From Pholis gunnellus (taxonomy: Eukaryota > Chordata > Actinopteri > Perciformes > Pholidae), in the NCBI GenBank assembly GCA_910591455.2, contig OU342817.1:20586890-20650889 (forward strand): DNA of 64,000 nt. The letters run 5' to 3'. The notes below the pieces were generated by a model. The model did no database searches. It worked only from the letters and a program-made list of their open reading frames with translations, and was not told the DNA's origin. Of the stretch, positions 48,407 through 60,930 are shown in pieces. A program made the position numbers and the translations under genes. The first letter of the stretch is position 1. Each line of letters opens with the position of its first letter.

Positions 48407-49621
48407 CTCTCACTCCCAACTCCTCAAATACCAACTCTTGGTCAGTGGCCCTACACTTCAAACTATGAAGCTCTAGGCACCCCTCTAGCACCAGTTGTGG
48501 ACGTGTCAGGGACGGTGTGTCTTTTCCACTCGTTACATGCATACAGTAAAGAAGTTAACTTAAGTTCCATCATAGGTTTAGTTTTTAGCTTTATTTAAGC
48601 AACAGAACTACTTAGGTCTTCTTCCTTAGGTTTAGGGAAAGATCATGGTTTGGGTAAAATAAGTAAGTGATAAGTTTGTTACGCAACTGGTGTTATTTAA
48701 ATAGGCTAAGCAAGTTAAGCAACAAAACTGCGGTAAAGAAAGTGGTTAACTTACCAAATGCTGTTCACTGAAAGACAAACCCCATCCTCCTTTCTTTGTT
48801 GACAGAGTTTAATTCCACGGTTAAATCCCAACTCACAAATCCGTTTCTCCTTCAGCCATTGAGTGTTAAAAAAACAAAGCTAGGTAAAAAAAAATTATAA
48901 TCTACACCAAGCAAAATGCAAAAAGTCATAATTTCTTCCATATCTTTCAATTTAAACTCTTACTACTCCAACTAAGCCTCTGATGGCTATTTTAAGTTTT
49001 GTTTCACAATAGTCACATGCTCGCCCACTGACCAATCACAGCGCACACTGCACCTCACTGAAGAGCTGCACCTTAAAACTGAGCTGCACGTAATGCTGAC
49101 GTACTTGTAGGCCAGCTAGAAGCTCTGACACATCAAAGAATATGCCCAACATGTCAAACTAAAGATCTGATTGGTTGAACACTATGACAATCAACCATAT
49201 CATCCCAATTCATTTAAACTGCACATGGATTCACTGGTGAGTCTGCAGGCCTGGGGCCTCTCTTCTACCTAGAGACACAGAGGTGAAATCTGATTGGATA
49301 AAAGCTCTACTTAAAACAAGTTGCACTGGAAGCAGAGCAACTGAGGAACACAGTAGCTGTGCAATGAGAAAATAAGATAATGGAAAAATATTTTTATAAA
49401 TTATAATACATGTAGTGTATTTAATTAAGAAAAAATATTAAATTATAAAATAGTTTGGTTTAGACCAGCAGAGAAGGCTTTGCAGGCCCTGACGGTCCAC
49501 CACTGACACGTATGGGTTTACATTGGAGAAAGTTGAAAGTCTGGTGTGTCTCATACAGTCGGGTATCAGATGGCCAGGGACACCGACCAAGAGTCGGTGT
49601 TTGACAAGTTGGGAGTGAGAA
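48407..49621. mobile_element. Non-autonomous DNA element with ~50-bp inverted termini, copy 2
   Basis: Left CTCTCACTCCCAAC... and inverted right TTCTCACTCCCAAC..., with GGTCAGTGGCCC/GGTCGGTGTCCC blocks, match the copy at 150-1084. The interior shares TTACATTGGAGAAAGTTGAAAG and GTCTCATACAG with copy 1. It is about 280 bp longer, at least partly because another element is inserted before 49505. Confidence 0.7.
49440..49505 (-). mobile_element. Inverted CAGTGGTGG-type terminus nested in copy 2
   Basis: Read on the minus strand from 49505: CAGTGGTGGACCGTCAGG, then CTTCTCTGCTGGTCTAAAC and a TATTTTATAATT stretch. All are near-identical to 15334-15400. This element inserted within the copy-2 element; its other end is somewhere left, possibly near 48870, and was not identified. 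Confidence 0.55.
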
Positions 49622-52600
49622 CTGGTTCACACATTAAAGCAAGTGAGAAAAAAAATGGCTGCAGCGTTGCATGGTCATTTAGAAGGAGTAAGACACTGCT
49701 CTACCCTTTATCTGATCTCTGATCAACCATTGGATGATATGTGCGGGTGAGAAAGCGGTTGTCTGGCATTAGTTGACAGTTTTAGATGAATTACCACAAG
49801 CTTCTGCACTGCAGTTTAGCTAACCCTGATTTGTATGGAGTCAGGACAGTGACTTTAAAGTGTGGCAGTGACATTCAGTGCCAATGAAAATAAGACCTGA
49901 ACTTAAAAAAGGACAAATAAATAAATAAATAAAAGAGACAATAAACACAATTTTATGTTATGTTTTATGTTTTTCTATGACAATCTTCAGATTTGTTCTA
50001 CATGTTTCTCTTTTTTCAGTTTCAGTGATCTGTTACTGTTTTGGAGTAAGGGGAGTGGTTTGAGGATAGGGGGCAAGGAAAATGGGATTTACATACCATG
50101 TACATACTAAGGAGAGAAGAGCACTTTTCCTGGACCCACAGTCTGCTCTGAAACCTCGATCATCACCACACAGCTAGCATTAGGCTATGTCTTACACAAT
50201 TTCACCTGGAACTCCCAAACAACAAGATTGTTAAATCTGTTTCTCTACATTGTTGTTTTTTGAATTTCAAATCTTCTTCACCATGGCAACACAACTCAGT
50301 TTGAAAAAGTGTCACTTTTCCAAGACCAAAGAGTCAACTGGCTTACCCATCAAATATTACTCACGTATCCACCCCATCGGGTCAGTCGTTTTTCGGCAAT
50401 CCTGCTGACAGACGGACCAACTGAGCTGAAAACATACAATAGTGAACATGGGTTGCTGTAGTTTGAAGGCTCGAAGACGACTTATCAAAGACGAATGGGT
50501 TTCACCTGATCTGAACTGTCACAGACTCTGTGAGCTGATCATTCTCAGCTGACAGTGAGCTGATAAATCAGAGCAGAGTGGCAGTGTGTTTCTGGAAAGC
50601 TGAGCGTCATGCAGGTCTGGGATAATCTGCCCGATGTAGCCACTGATATTGCACTCACCGTTGGGTGCCAATCGTAACCGATAATGGCTGCCATTTGAAA
50701 AGACAATAAATTGAGGACCAGATGTTGCTGTGATAGAGCTGCTGCTATTTAGGGACCGGGGGAACGAAAGGAGTTCCCCACTGCTTTACAACTTTGTGAG
50801 TGGGCGTCTGACACACTGTCGCTCCGTTGTTTCAGCGCTGGACCAACGAATCCCCCACGTTGTCACGCTGCATACAGGCCGGTCCGAAAGATAAGTCATG
50901 TCAATATAGGAGAATAAGAAATGTTTTCTGTTCAGTCCTTTTTAATGCAGTCTTTGATGAATTTATCAGTGTGAAATAAAGAGATAGTCAGCAGAGTTGT
51001 TTTCTTATTGAAATAATGGGTTGTTGTATCATGAATGTGAGTTTTGGCAGGAAGCTGGTCCCCTCTTCCTAGTACTGCATACTGTATATTTAGTAGTATT
51101 GAGTACCGGCCCTGTATCGGTCTACTTTCACCCCCGCTTCTACAAGCATGAAATCAAATACATTTTTCATAACAGCTGTTTAAGCAGTATAATCACATAA
51201 AACCTTTGTGAAAACAGGAAAGAAGACTCGTATTACATAATAACCGTACATACCGTTACAAACATGGCCTGAAAAAGGCGCATAAGTTGTGATCTATAAA
51301 AACAAACTAGATATTATGGTGATAGGATATTGCTGACTCAGATGCCTCTAATGATGCATCTCATACATTTAATTTCACTTCATATCAAATTTTATTCAGA
51401 GATCCACGTCATCATAAACATTCAAACCACCAGTGTTGTGCTTGCAGTGAGCTGTAACTTCACACCTTTCAGTTGTAAAAGATATGAGCCAACTCAAATC
51501 TGAGATCAAAGTCTGCTCACTATTTTATCAGTGCTGTCTATCGCTGGAGACCAAGTGATGAAATGATCCTCATTGGTTGAAGAAATCAAGGATTACATCA
51601 AACAGCATTAAATATTTGCAGAACAGAACGCCAATACTTTTAGTTGATTGAAAGATTATATCTTGAATATATTCTTTTGTGTAAAATCTCTGCAGTGAAG
51701 CCGACTGTCAGGAGCACAGAGCGCACTGGAGACACTGCGGTGCACCACACTCTGCCTTCTCCAATCACCTCACCACCTGCATATATGGATTGTGTAAGTG
51801 TTTGAAATAAAGCCAGTGACAGATCTCTCATTATAATCCATACCCTCAATATTAGTCCTAATCGTAATGCAGGCCAGGTTCATCATAACAAAACTTAACT
51901 TCCATCTCAAAAGATATCCCAGGGCGGTGGATACACTGACTGACACAATCACTTTGGCAAGTCGTGAAGCAATCAGTTTAATTGCTGTAAACATTTAAAT
52001 AGTTCAGTGACACTCGTAATGCTTAGCACTGCATGAGGGATGCATTATCACTGCGAGGAATACGTGATCAGGAGGGAACGAGTGTTGAGGGAAAAGCAAT
52101 ATTTCCTGGCCCATGATGCTGAATGAGACTAGTTAAATTCCCTCGAGCCGTGCTCTTGGATCCGACAAATACAGCTACTAACCAGTCTGGGCTTTCTGGC
52201 AATGGGCTGTTACTTCAGTTATGTGTTTGAAAGGATTGCTCATTTATAATGTTTACCTTTTTGCCTATTATTCTGTTAAATGATGGTGGCTCGATGGCCT
52301 GGTTCAACACATGGCAGCTTGATCCTGACGTATAGCAGTGTACTGACTCCAGGGAGGCACTGTCCAAACCCGTAGAGCAGAGGAAATGCGCTATAATGAT
52401 GCTTATGCTTGATCTCTTGCTTTTACTAGTTATCTTTATAGCTGTACTTAGACTGTCTTCAGTTGTGAGATCTGTGTGAGTTTCTGCTGTCTGAGGAGGT
52501 GTGATTGAGTCTGAGCAGCTGAATAGCTTTGCTGATTGCAAGGGGAGGAGCCTACACTCCTGGCAGACAATGAGCAATCAGTAGATTTCTGTCCTTAACC

Positions 52601-52689
52601 ACTTCTGGAGGTTGGAAGCGTCAGGCAAACGAAGGCTAGGGTGAACAAAGGCAACAGGGCGACTTTTTCAAGCCCAACTTCGTCAAGCT
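49622..52689. other. No gene recognised
   Basis: The longest frames (for example 120 codons on the minus strand at 52215-52577) show no family features. An (AAAT)n run lies at about 49915-49932. AT-rich and otherwise plain. Confidence 0.4.
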
Positions 52690-54380
52690 AAGACTTCTTG
52701 AGCGTGTACTTAGATGTGTTTGCATCCGATTTCTGTCCGTTCCTCTGTCCGGTGGTCACGTAGACATTGGGCCACTCCCAGGTGCCATGACCTCCCTAAC
52801 CTCATCTATCCTACTCTCTCAGCTCATGGTGAGCAAGTGGTGGCGGGGGGGCTCTGGAATTGCCAGTCGGCAGTGCCGAAAGCTGAGTTCATCTCTGGCT
52901 ACGCTTCCTTGCTCTCCCTCAACTTTCAGGCTCCAACTGAGACCTGGATCACACAAGAAAACACTACCACACCCGCAGCTCTGTCAGATGTGTACTCTCT
53001 CTCTCACACTCCCAGAGCTGCAAGGCGAGGTGGTGGTACTGGCCTGCTAATCTCCCCAAAATGGAAATACTCTCTTGTGTCTGTTCCACAGTTCTCCCCA
53101 TCATCTTTCGAATTTCATGCGGTTACTGTCACTTATCCAGTCAAGCTCACCATTGCTGTTGTGTATCGCCCACCAGGGCCTCTTGGTGAGTTCTTGGAGG
53201 AGCTCGACACATTAGTCTCGCACTTCCATGACGATGGCTCCGCACTCATCCTGCTCGGCGACTTCAACATCCAGACTGATAAGTTAGAACCTCTTCTTTC
53301 CTTCCTCTCCTCCTTTGACCTTTACCACTGTTATGCCGATGACACCCAGCTGGTCTTGTCATTTCCCCCCGGTGACACTCAAGTGGAGGTACGCATAGCT
53401 GCGTGCTTGGCTGACATCTCGAAGTGGATGACGACACACCACCTCAAGCTCAACCTGGACAAAACCGAGCTACTGTTGCTCCCGGGAAAGGGCTGCCCGC
53501 ACCGAGACCTGTCCATCATCATTGACGATACCGTGGTGACGCCAACTCGGACTGCGAGGAACCCTGGATGACCAACTGTCATTCACAGCAAACATCTCAT
53601 CGATTATACGCTCCTGCAGATTCCTGCTCTACAACATCAGGAGGATTCGCCCCTTCCTCACTGAGGAGATGGAGCAGGTGCTCATCCAGGCTCTGGTCAT
53701 CTCCCGCTTGGACTACTGCAACTCACTACTTGCCGGAGCCACGGCGTCGGCCATCAGACCTCTGGAGCTTGTCCAGAAAGCTGCAGCTCGCCTAGTGTTC
53801 GATCGCCCCAAGTTCTCCCACACAACTTCCCTTCTCCGTTCTCTACACTGGCTCCCTGTAAGATCTCACATCCAGCTTCAGACTCTGGTGCTAGCCTGCA
53901 GGGCAGTGAAAGGAACAGCTCCTTCCTATCTCCAGGCCATGGTCAAGCCCGACACCCCCGCCCGACCAATTGGCTCTGCTGCCTCAGGGCCATTGTTGCC
54001 CCGTTGCTCAGAGGTCCCTGCGGCCGATCGACCCGCTCACGGCTGTTTTCTGTCCTGGCCCCACAGTGGTGGAATAAACTCCCCACTGACGTCAGGACAG
54101 CAGAGTCACTGCCCATCTTTCATCAGGCTGAAAACTCACCTGTTCAAGAAGTGCTATAGGCTTCCTCTTAGCACTTATTGTATTCGTATTAGTTTGTTGC
54201 ACTTATTGTATTCCTTTGTTTCTGCACTGTACGTTTGCTCTGGTTTATGCTCTTAGGTACTTGTTTAACAAAGGAGATGCATTAATGAAATCTGGTGACA
54301 GTAGTTCTCTTGAATACCTATGTTGAACACACTTATTGTAAATCGCTTTGGATAAAAGCGTCTGCTAAATGACTGTAATG
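52690..54380 (+). mobile_element. L2 LINE, internally deleted
   Basis: Contains the end-to-end ordered remains of an L2 ORF2 and finishes in the L2 3' tail (54334-54380: TGTAAATCGCTTTGGATAAA then GCGTCTGCTAAATGACTG). The 5' border is uncertain. The tail is the one shared by the SINEs at 6090 and 36733. Confidence 0.9.
52714..54256 (+). pseudogene. L2 ORF2: endonuclease fused to RT C-terminus, broken
   Basis: The frame 52714-53571 carries the endonuclease: LWNCQSAVPKAEFISG, TETWITQENT, GGGTGLLISPKW, VVYRPPG and ILLGDFNIQTDK. Directly after SSFDL it passes in frame to YHCYADDTQLVLSF (YADD at 53332-53343). The rest of the endonuclease and the first half of the RT are missing, but the frame is kept. 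KWMTTHHLKLNLDKTELLL follows. At about 53564 a short deletion shifts the frame to LDDQLSFTANIS, RRIRPFLTEEMEQVLIQALV, SRLDYCNSLLAG and LLRSLHWLPV. Further shifts occur after 53970, and LKTHLFKKCYRLPL is still visible at the end. Non-functional. Confidence 0.9.
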
Positions 54381-54430
54381 TCTTAAGATGCCTCATGTAG
54401 CAGACTTTTGTACTAGTCTATCCTGTCTGT

Positions 54431-55514
54431 GGGTACATCTCAAGTCTCTTAATTGCGTCCCCGTTTCCCTCACTTGCGTCCTTTCCTTGCGTCTTACTCC
54501 CTCCCACCAGGGATACATGGAGGAAACCATGCGAGGAGAGAGGAAACGAGGAAACATGTTTTAAGAGACATGAGACGTCCTTTCCTCAGTTGCGTCACGT
54601 GAAGCGACGTCTGTTTCTAATGACGGAGGATCAGCTGATCACAGCCGGATCAGCTGTCAGTCGGCTTTAACAGCTGGAGCGACTTTTGAGAAGTTTGTGT
54701 CTGTTCACATGATCACTGTACTTAATAATAGTAACTAATAATACTAATAACTAATAAAGACACACAATTATCTTCACTGCCAGAGTAGAGGTGTTGTCTC
54801 TCTGTAGCTGGTTAACAAACTGTTCTGTTTATAAGCGCAGGATCGATTTCTACCGGCGGAATGCGTTCGTCTTATTTATGAATTATTTGCTTCTGTACGT
54901 TTTGAAATTCAGATTGTTACATCAATATTAATTAACCCAAATATGATTATTGTTTCTCTTAAATGATATAACTCATCAAACACTTAGGAATGATCAGCCT
55001 CATGTGACTGAATGAAATGATGATAAATTATGTAAAAAGATCTCTCTGACTTTAATTGTTTCCATAATAAAGTTATTGAGGGAAATATCAGATCATGAAA
55101 ACACAAATCTTTCTAATAAATGAAGAAAGTTGTTGTATGGTCCTTTTGTTGTTCAGACTACAATGAACATATATTTAAACCAGACGGTGAATCAGAAAAC
55201 TAATCAAATATAAACTAGAGTTTAATCTGATCCGTCTTCACTGTTTACATGTTGAACAACATCTCATCATTCCGATCGGCTGCAGCGTCCAATCACATAA
55301 CTGATGAACAATGAGGAGGCGTGTCGTCCGTTAAAAGACTTCCTGGAAGGCTGCTCTCGTGGGTCCCTTCTCCCTCCTCTCCCCTCTCTCCTCACTCCTC
55401 TCTCCTCGCTCCTCCGAGCTAAATAAGAGCTTTGGGACGGCCGTCAATATGGCGGAGAAGAACAACTTCCGGTTTCAGCGAGGAAATGACAATGAAGAGA
55501 CTTGGGATGTACCC
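54431..55514 (+). mobile_element. TIR-element family copy C, complete (1084 bp)
   Basis: The left terminus GGGTACATCTCAAGTCTC (54431-54448) and right terminus GAGACTTGGGATGTACCC (55497-55514) are 18-bp inverted repeats with one mismatch. The base triplet TGT flanks both sides, a possible 3-bp duplication as in PIF/Harbinger. The first ~820 bp match copies A (23415) and B (30942). The last ~260 bp, with a CTCCTC-rich stretch and AATATGGCGGAGAAG, is seen only here. No transposase is encoded. Confidence 0.88.
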
Positions 55515-56539
55515 TGTGCGTGGTCCTCCTTGCTCTCCTTGCTCTGCTCATTGTCCACACCTGTCTGCACACCTGCGTCTGCATCAGCGGAGTTGAGTAG
55601 TAACAAATTACATTTACATTTTAGTCTTACTTAAGTAGATATTTTAAAGAAAAAGGATTACTTTTTCCTCCGTTACATTTCATTCATGATCTGTTAAGAT
55701 GCAGCTGGTGAGCTGGTCCCAGGTCTGCCTTATCCAATCACAGCCACGCCTCCACATGACTCTCTGTTCACAGCAGCACAGCTGGATCCACAGCAGGAGT
55801 AACGTCATCGTGATGGCTTTCAAACAGCAGCTAACATTGACAGATGAATTAACAGAACGCTGTCTAGTTAACGCTGGTCTGAAGTCAGTACATCAGAGAA
55901 CCGTGCTAACAGCCAGCGGGTTTGTTGTGTTTATGCTAGTAATATTTAATAACATTTACACACAGTGTATCATGCTTCAAAACTACTACTTATCCCGCTG
56001 TCTGTCCTAATGTAAATATTCAAAGGTGTGGATTTAACTAGTCATGCTTTGTGTAGCCTTATAAAGACAGACAGAGATGTAGAGACAAAATAAAGACACT
56101 ATAACATGTTGACACTCTTTATATATATTTTATGCTCATGATATACTGATTTATTTGCCAAATCTTAATATAGCATAGGAGACAACAAGTAACTTAAAAG
56201 AATAATATGAATGTAATATTTAGTCAGCACACAGAGATACAGAACAGGAATAATGTCTGGTATATATGTGTCAGGTTTTCTAATCATCATATGAAGACTT
56301 GTCATTTCATCACATAAATACAGGTGTATGTTCATTTTTTGAATTCTATCTAAAGATGATATATCAGTTTCATCAAGTATGGAGGAACAAATTGATGGCA
56401 CAGAACATTTGACGTACATGAGGCATGAACATGACGCGTTGCGTAGGCTTCGTCTTTGTAGCACGTGGTCTCTGTTTTAAATTCTGTATTGAATTCAGCC
56501 AAGTGATTAAGCAGTTGCAAATATGTGTCAATCACAAAT
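55515..56539. other. No gene recognised
   Basis: 55600-55680 (TTACATTTTAGTCTTACTTAAG and CCTCCGTTACATTTC) resembles a common fish dispersed repeat without clear ends. Confidence 0.4.
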
Positions 56540-58224
56540 AGATAGATGTAAAAAGGCCACTGGCACTGCAGGAAGCCAGCATTACTCACTCCATGACCAG
56601 CGCCCCACCCCCCCTCCAACAACCGACGGCACACCGCCCCCACCCCCCAGCTTGTCCTTCACAACTGAGCACCAGGTGAGAAAAGAACTGAGAGGTGAGA
56701 AATGCCACGGGTCCAGACGGCATCAGCTCAAGGCTCCTCAGGTCCAGTGCAGACCAGCTGTGTGGGATAGTGGAGCACGTCTTCAACTTGAGCTTGAAGC
56801 TGAGGAGAGGACCACAGCTGTGGAAAACATCCTGCGTGGTACCAGTCCCAAAGACCCCGCTTCAACAGCTTCAACTTCAACAGCTTCAGGCCGGTGGCGT
56901 TGACATCCCACCTGATGAAGACGCTAGAGAGGCTGGTCCTTGTACATCTCCGCCCCCTGGTGAACTCATCTTTGGACCCACTACAGTTCGCCTACCAATC
57001 TGGCATCGAGGTGGACGATGCTGTCATCTACCTGCTACACAGATGCCTTTCTCACCTGGAAAAGGCTGGATGCACTGTGAGAGCGATGTTTTTAGATTTC
57101 TCCAGTGCCTTCAACACCATCCAGCCTTTGCTTCTGAGGGACAAGCTGGAGCAGACCGGGGTGGACCACCACCTCACTGCATGGATCTTGGACTATCTCT
57201 CCAACCGTCCACAGTGTGTGCAGATACAGGAGTGTGAGTCTGACCTGGTGTCCTGCAGCCCGGGGGACCCACAAGGAACCGTCCTAGCTCCATTCCTCTT
57301 CACCATCTACACCTCGGACTTTAAACACGACTCTGCCAACTGCCACCTGCAAAAGTTCTCTGATGACTCTGCAATCGTCGGCCTCATTTCTGCTGGTGAT
57401 GACAGGGAATACAGGGAACTGAACCAGGACTTCATAGGATGGTGCCAGCGGAACCGCCTCCAGATCAACTCTGGTAAAACCAAAGAGCTGGTGGTGGACT
57501 TCCGCCTGGGTAAACGCTCTCCTCCGGTACCAGTGAATATCCAGGGAACGGACATTGAGATGGTGAGATCTTATAAGTACCTGGGTGTTCACTTGAACAA
57601 TAAACTGGACTGGACTGACCACATACATGTACTCTATAAAAAGGGTCAGAGCAGACTATCTGCTGAGGAGACTCAGGTCTTTTGGAGTGCAGGGAGCACT
57701 CCTGAGGACCTTCTTTGACTCTGTGGTGGCATCAGCCATCTTCTATGGAGTGGTCTGCTGGGGCAGCAGCATCTCGGCAGCCGACAGGAAGAGACTGAAC
57801 AAAAGAAGGCCAGCAGTGTGATGGGGTGTCCACTGGATACGGTGGAGGTGGTGGGAGATCAGGGATGATGGCTAAGCCATCATCCCTGATAAACAACACA
57901 TCCCATCCCATGTAGGATGCCCTGGCAGCTCTGTGCAGCTCCTTCAGCCACCGGCTGATTCACCCCCGGTGTGTGAAGGAGAGGTACCGCAGGTCCTTCC
58001 TTCCTGCTGCTGTCAGGCTGCACAACCAACTGTGCTCCCAGTAGACCACACAACACAACACTATAAATCTGTGCAATAGAAACACACTGTGCAATAAAAA
58101 TACTCTGTCTGTATATATAATAGTTTTTTGCTCTGTATCTTGTGTGCACTGTCCACTTTGCTGCTGTGATCCTGTGAATTTCCCCACTGCGGGATAAAGG
58201 ATTATCTTATCTTATCTTATCTTA
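56540..58224 (+). mobile_element. Rex1: Rex1 LINE (Rex1/Babar clade), 5'-truncated
   Basis: RT core present. The sequences corresponding to the widely used Rex1 primer pair (recalled from memory) occur at 57098-57118 and about 57649-57670, the latter with a small change. The 3' end is GAATTTCCCCACTGCGGGATAAAGGATT followed by an (ATCTT)4 tail to 58224. The 5' boundary is approximate. No target duplication recognised. Confidence 0.9.
56695..57820 (+). pseudogene. Rex1 reverse transcriptase, frameshifted
   Basis: The frame from 56695 gives ATGPDGISSRLL and LWKTSCVVPVPK (RT start). Repetition of a CAACTTCAACAGCTT unit near 56865-56890 shifts to the main frame 56894-57718: ALTSHLMKTLERLVL, QFAYQSG, LDFSSAFNTIQPLL, GDPQGTVLAPFLFTIYTSDF (PQG box), FSDD at 57356-57367 (the catalytic YxDD-type box, here FSDD), LQINSGKTKELVVDF and YKYLGVHLNNKLDW. 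A further shift at about 57650 leads to LRRLRSFGVQGALLRTFFDSVVASAIFYGVVCWG. The endonuclease is missing. Intact relatives are nuclear target-primed reverse transcriptases. Confidence 0.9.
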
Positions 58225-59341
58225 ATGACTCGTATGTATGCAGGGCACGACTAACACTGCTTCTGGGGTAAAGAGACATATTGGAACTCAGTTGCCAGTC
58301 AAGACTTCCTACTGACTCAAACACATCTTCATCACTTAATTCCTGCGCTCTGTTCTTTTCTCCTCTTCCTCTTTTGTTTCGTTTATCTCTAACCAATCTG
58401 CTCCTACATCATCTTTCTCTCCACCATGTCCTCTTTCTTAATTTCATTCCATTCCTCGTTCTGATTCCCCCCCCCTACCCCCCCGGAGCAAAAGCACAAC
58501 TCATTTCCTTTGATTCTTTTGCCCAGGATGGGCTCATCCGCCTGATCATCATTATTGCTAACTGTGCTGCTGCTTAGCCCCACTGTGAGCCTCATCAGAA
58601 AGTGACGTGGGCTGAAGGAGCTCAGGGCAGCGCAGTGTACATGCGTACATAGGATAAAAGTGTGTATGTGCAGTAGAGGCTGGTACCTGCTCGTAGTGCT
58701 GATGCTTGACTAGCCATCATCATCAGAAACAACATAATCATGGTGGTTACTAAGGGCTGATGGAGAATGACACTTTGCTCAGAGTCAAGGATCATTTTCT
58801 TTGAGGTACAGATGTCCAACATAATTCCCATGTCAATATTTCAAAGTCAAAGATAATATCATGTAATGATCAAGTGGTGATGTACGTGATAATATCTTTA
58901 CAATAAACAGTGCTTTAGGCTATAGTGGAGTAGCGTCTACCTGAGCAGAGAATGACGTCCCTCTCCCTCTGTGTGTGTGTTGTAATCCGAATTTATCTGT
59001 GCTTCGTTTATGTAGCTGGTCCGGCCACACATGCATGTTAGTCCCAGTGTGTGCGCCTCACTGGCTAGCTAATGGGCGTCGCTCTGCACTGTCCATAAGG
59101 CGGTCAGTGCTGATAACGCCGCCACCGACCCACAGCAATGTTGCAGAAGCACAGCACCCACCCTCCGGTTCCCCCTTAGGCAAACACTGTTAGCTCGACC
59201 GTCGTCCTGTCGAGAGCAATCCCTTAATCATAGATATGCTCTGCCCTGACAATAAAAGTCAGATTGAAAGCATCAGTCCATCTCGCCGCATACTCAGCGT
59301 GTGTAACTATTTGATGATGAGTTGTCTACTGATTTGAAATG
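58225..59341. other. No gene recognised
   Basis: A C-rich run near 58468-58484. No coding similarity. Confidence 0.45.
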
Positions 59342-59395
59342 ATCAGGTTCAGGTTCAGGTTACTTTTATTGGTACCCGTAGGTAGACTTGGTTTG
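59342..59395 (-). mobile_element. Short LINE 3' tail, minus strand
   Basis: (GGTTCA)n followed by GGTTACTTTTATTGGTACCCG, the inverted AATAAAAGTAACC-type terminus of a retroposon with its hexamer tail (TGAACC)n. Confidence 0.5.
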
Positions 59396-59456
59396 CAATA
59401 GAGAGCAATGATATCTGTGCTCTGGATGCGAGCTCAGATAATCCCACAGAACCACT

Positions 59457-59557
59457 CAGTCGAAGGCCTTCTCCAAGTCCAAAAAACACATGGTGACTTG
59501 ATGGGCAAACTCCCATGACCCCTCCAACAGGCCTGCAAAGGTAAAGAGCTGGTCCCC
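59457..59557 (-). pseudogene. Rex3 RT fragment (~100 bp)
   Basis: GTCGAAGGCCTTCTCCAAGTCC through GGTAAAGAGCTGGTCC matches the Rex3 segment at 39971-40072 (KAFDRVPRG region) with moderate divergence. Only this internal piece remains. Confidence 0.8.
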
Positions 59558-60844
59558 TTTTTAAAATGGGATCCTCCATCCAAGTCTGCTCTTAACTACC
59601 TTTTTTATCACATTTGCTGTCATTTTACCCTGACAGTAGTACATGACATGATCTGTGGAAACAAAATCAGGTTCCTCTAGCTCCTCCTAGTGCTCTTAAT
59701 GGTATTTGCAAGAATCCACAGCGCTTAAAGAAAACTAAGCAATCAGAGCGAGGAAGAGTCTCCAATGCAGTGTCAGATGGACGGCTGGCTAGTTAGCTCG
59801 TCTCCGAAGCAGCCGTGTGGTTCTAGTCTGCCAGCGCTGGGGAATGAGGCTGAGGGATCATTAGACCCAAAGGCAGCGGCTGGCCACCAGCCCGCCATTT
59901 CCTGTAACCAGTGTAGCATGAAAGCAAGCTAGCTAACCATGTGTGTCACTGCAAGGTGGGCAGTACATGCAGATGAATGACGTCATAGACATACCCACCA
60001 ATGAGGTCAACGACCGCCCAGATCTCGATATTTTCTTAAAAATAAGTTGACTTTGTTGCGGAAAAGATATTGCCCAATGGCAAGATTGTTGGCTCATTGT
60101 GTGCGTGTGTGGGTGGATGGTGACGAGGTGAAGTGGATGATCTTGTCGTTACTATAATATCTTTTCTCAGTGGTTCTTTGATTATGTCAAAGTAAATGTA
60201 AATTAAAACTTTTTTTTTTTGAAAATCATTTCAACTGCTGTGAAGGCAGTGTAACCCACCAACAATTCAAATTGTTATCCTTTTACTTTGTTCAAGTCAT
60301 CTATGGTGTTTATTTTTCTTCATAAAAACACACAATTCAAATGATCAGGAAGTAAAGGATTGTATTTGTAATGATTAAAACAAATCTTGTCATTAGTAGT
60401 TTTAATGATGTATTATAAGCTGCTTCGAGCTTGTGTAAGCAGCTCATAATTCATCTTTAATATCTATTTTATATTGCTGTAAAAGCATCCCCTTCAAACA
60501 ACTGAATTCAGTAGTTTCTCACCAAAACTACATTTTACAAGATTACTTGTGAACACATCATGATAACGTTATAATTGACCTTCGCCCAATACTCATTTTC
60601 ACTGAACAGAGCCTGAAGGCATCATAATGTAACTGAAAGTGACCTTGATTCGTTGGTCATTAGCGGTGCTGCTAACGATACTAGCTCTCCTCCTGTCAAT
60701 TATTATTGTTTTTGTACAATGTAACATTATCAGAGATCGGCGACTAGAAAAGCATGACTGCAGATATCTTGATCGCATATTTGACTGAATATTGGTGGAT
60801 AACGATCATCAGTATCAGTGTCAGTTTTCACACTGTGATGGTTA
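59558..60844. other. No gene recognised
   Basis: No coding similarity; T10 run near 60210. Confidence 0.45.
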
Positions 60845-60930
60845 ACGTTAAACTTCGAGGTTCACGTGTGCCGAACCGTGAGAGGAGATCCGTACGGCTC
60901 ACGGATCAACAGTGTTCCGTTACACCACTA
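60845..60930 (-). mobile_element. One end of a hAT-type element related to 12828-13718
   Basis: Inverted, it begins TAGTGGTGTAACGGAACAC and carries CGTGAGCCGTACGG and CACGGTTCGG. These parallel the left end at 12828 (TAGGGGTGTAACGG ... CGTACGGCACGGTTC). The opposite end was not found. Confidence 0.6.

Noticed and set aside
52215..52577. 120-codon minus-strand frame upstream of L2
   Set aside because: No family resemblance, and no antisense element recognised there.
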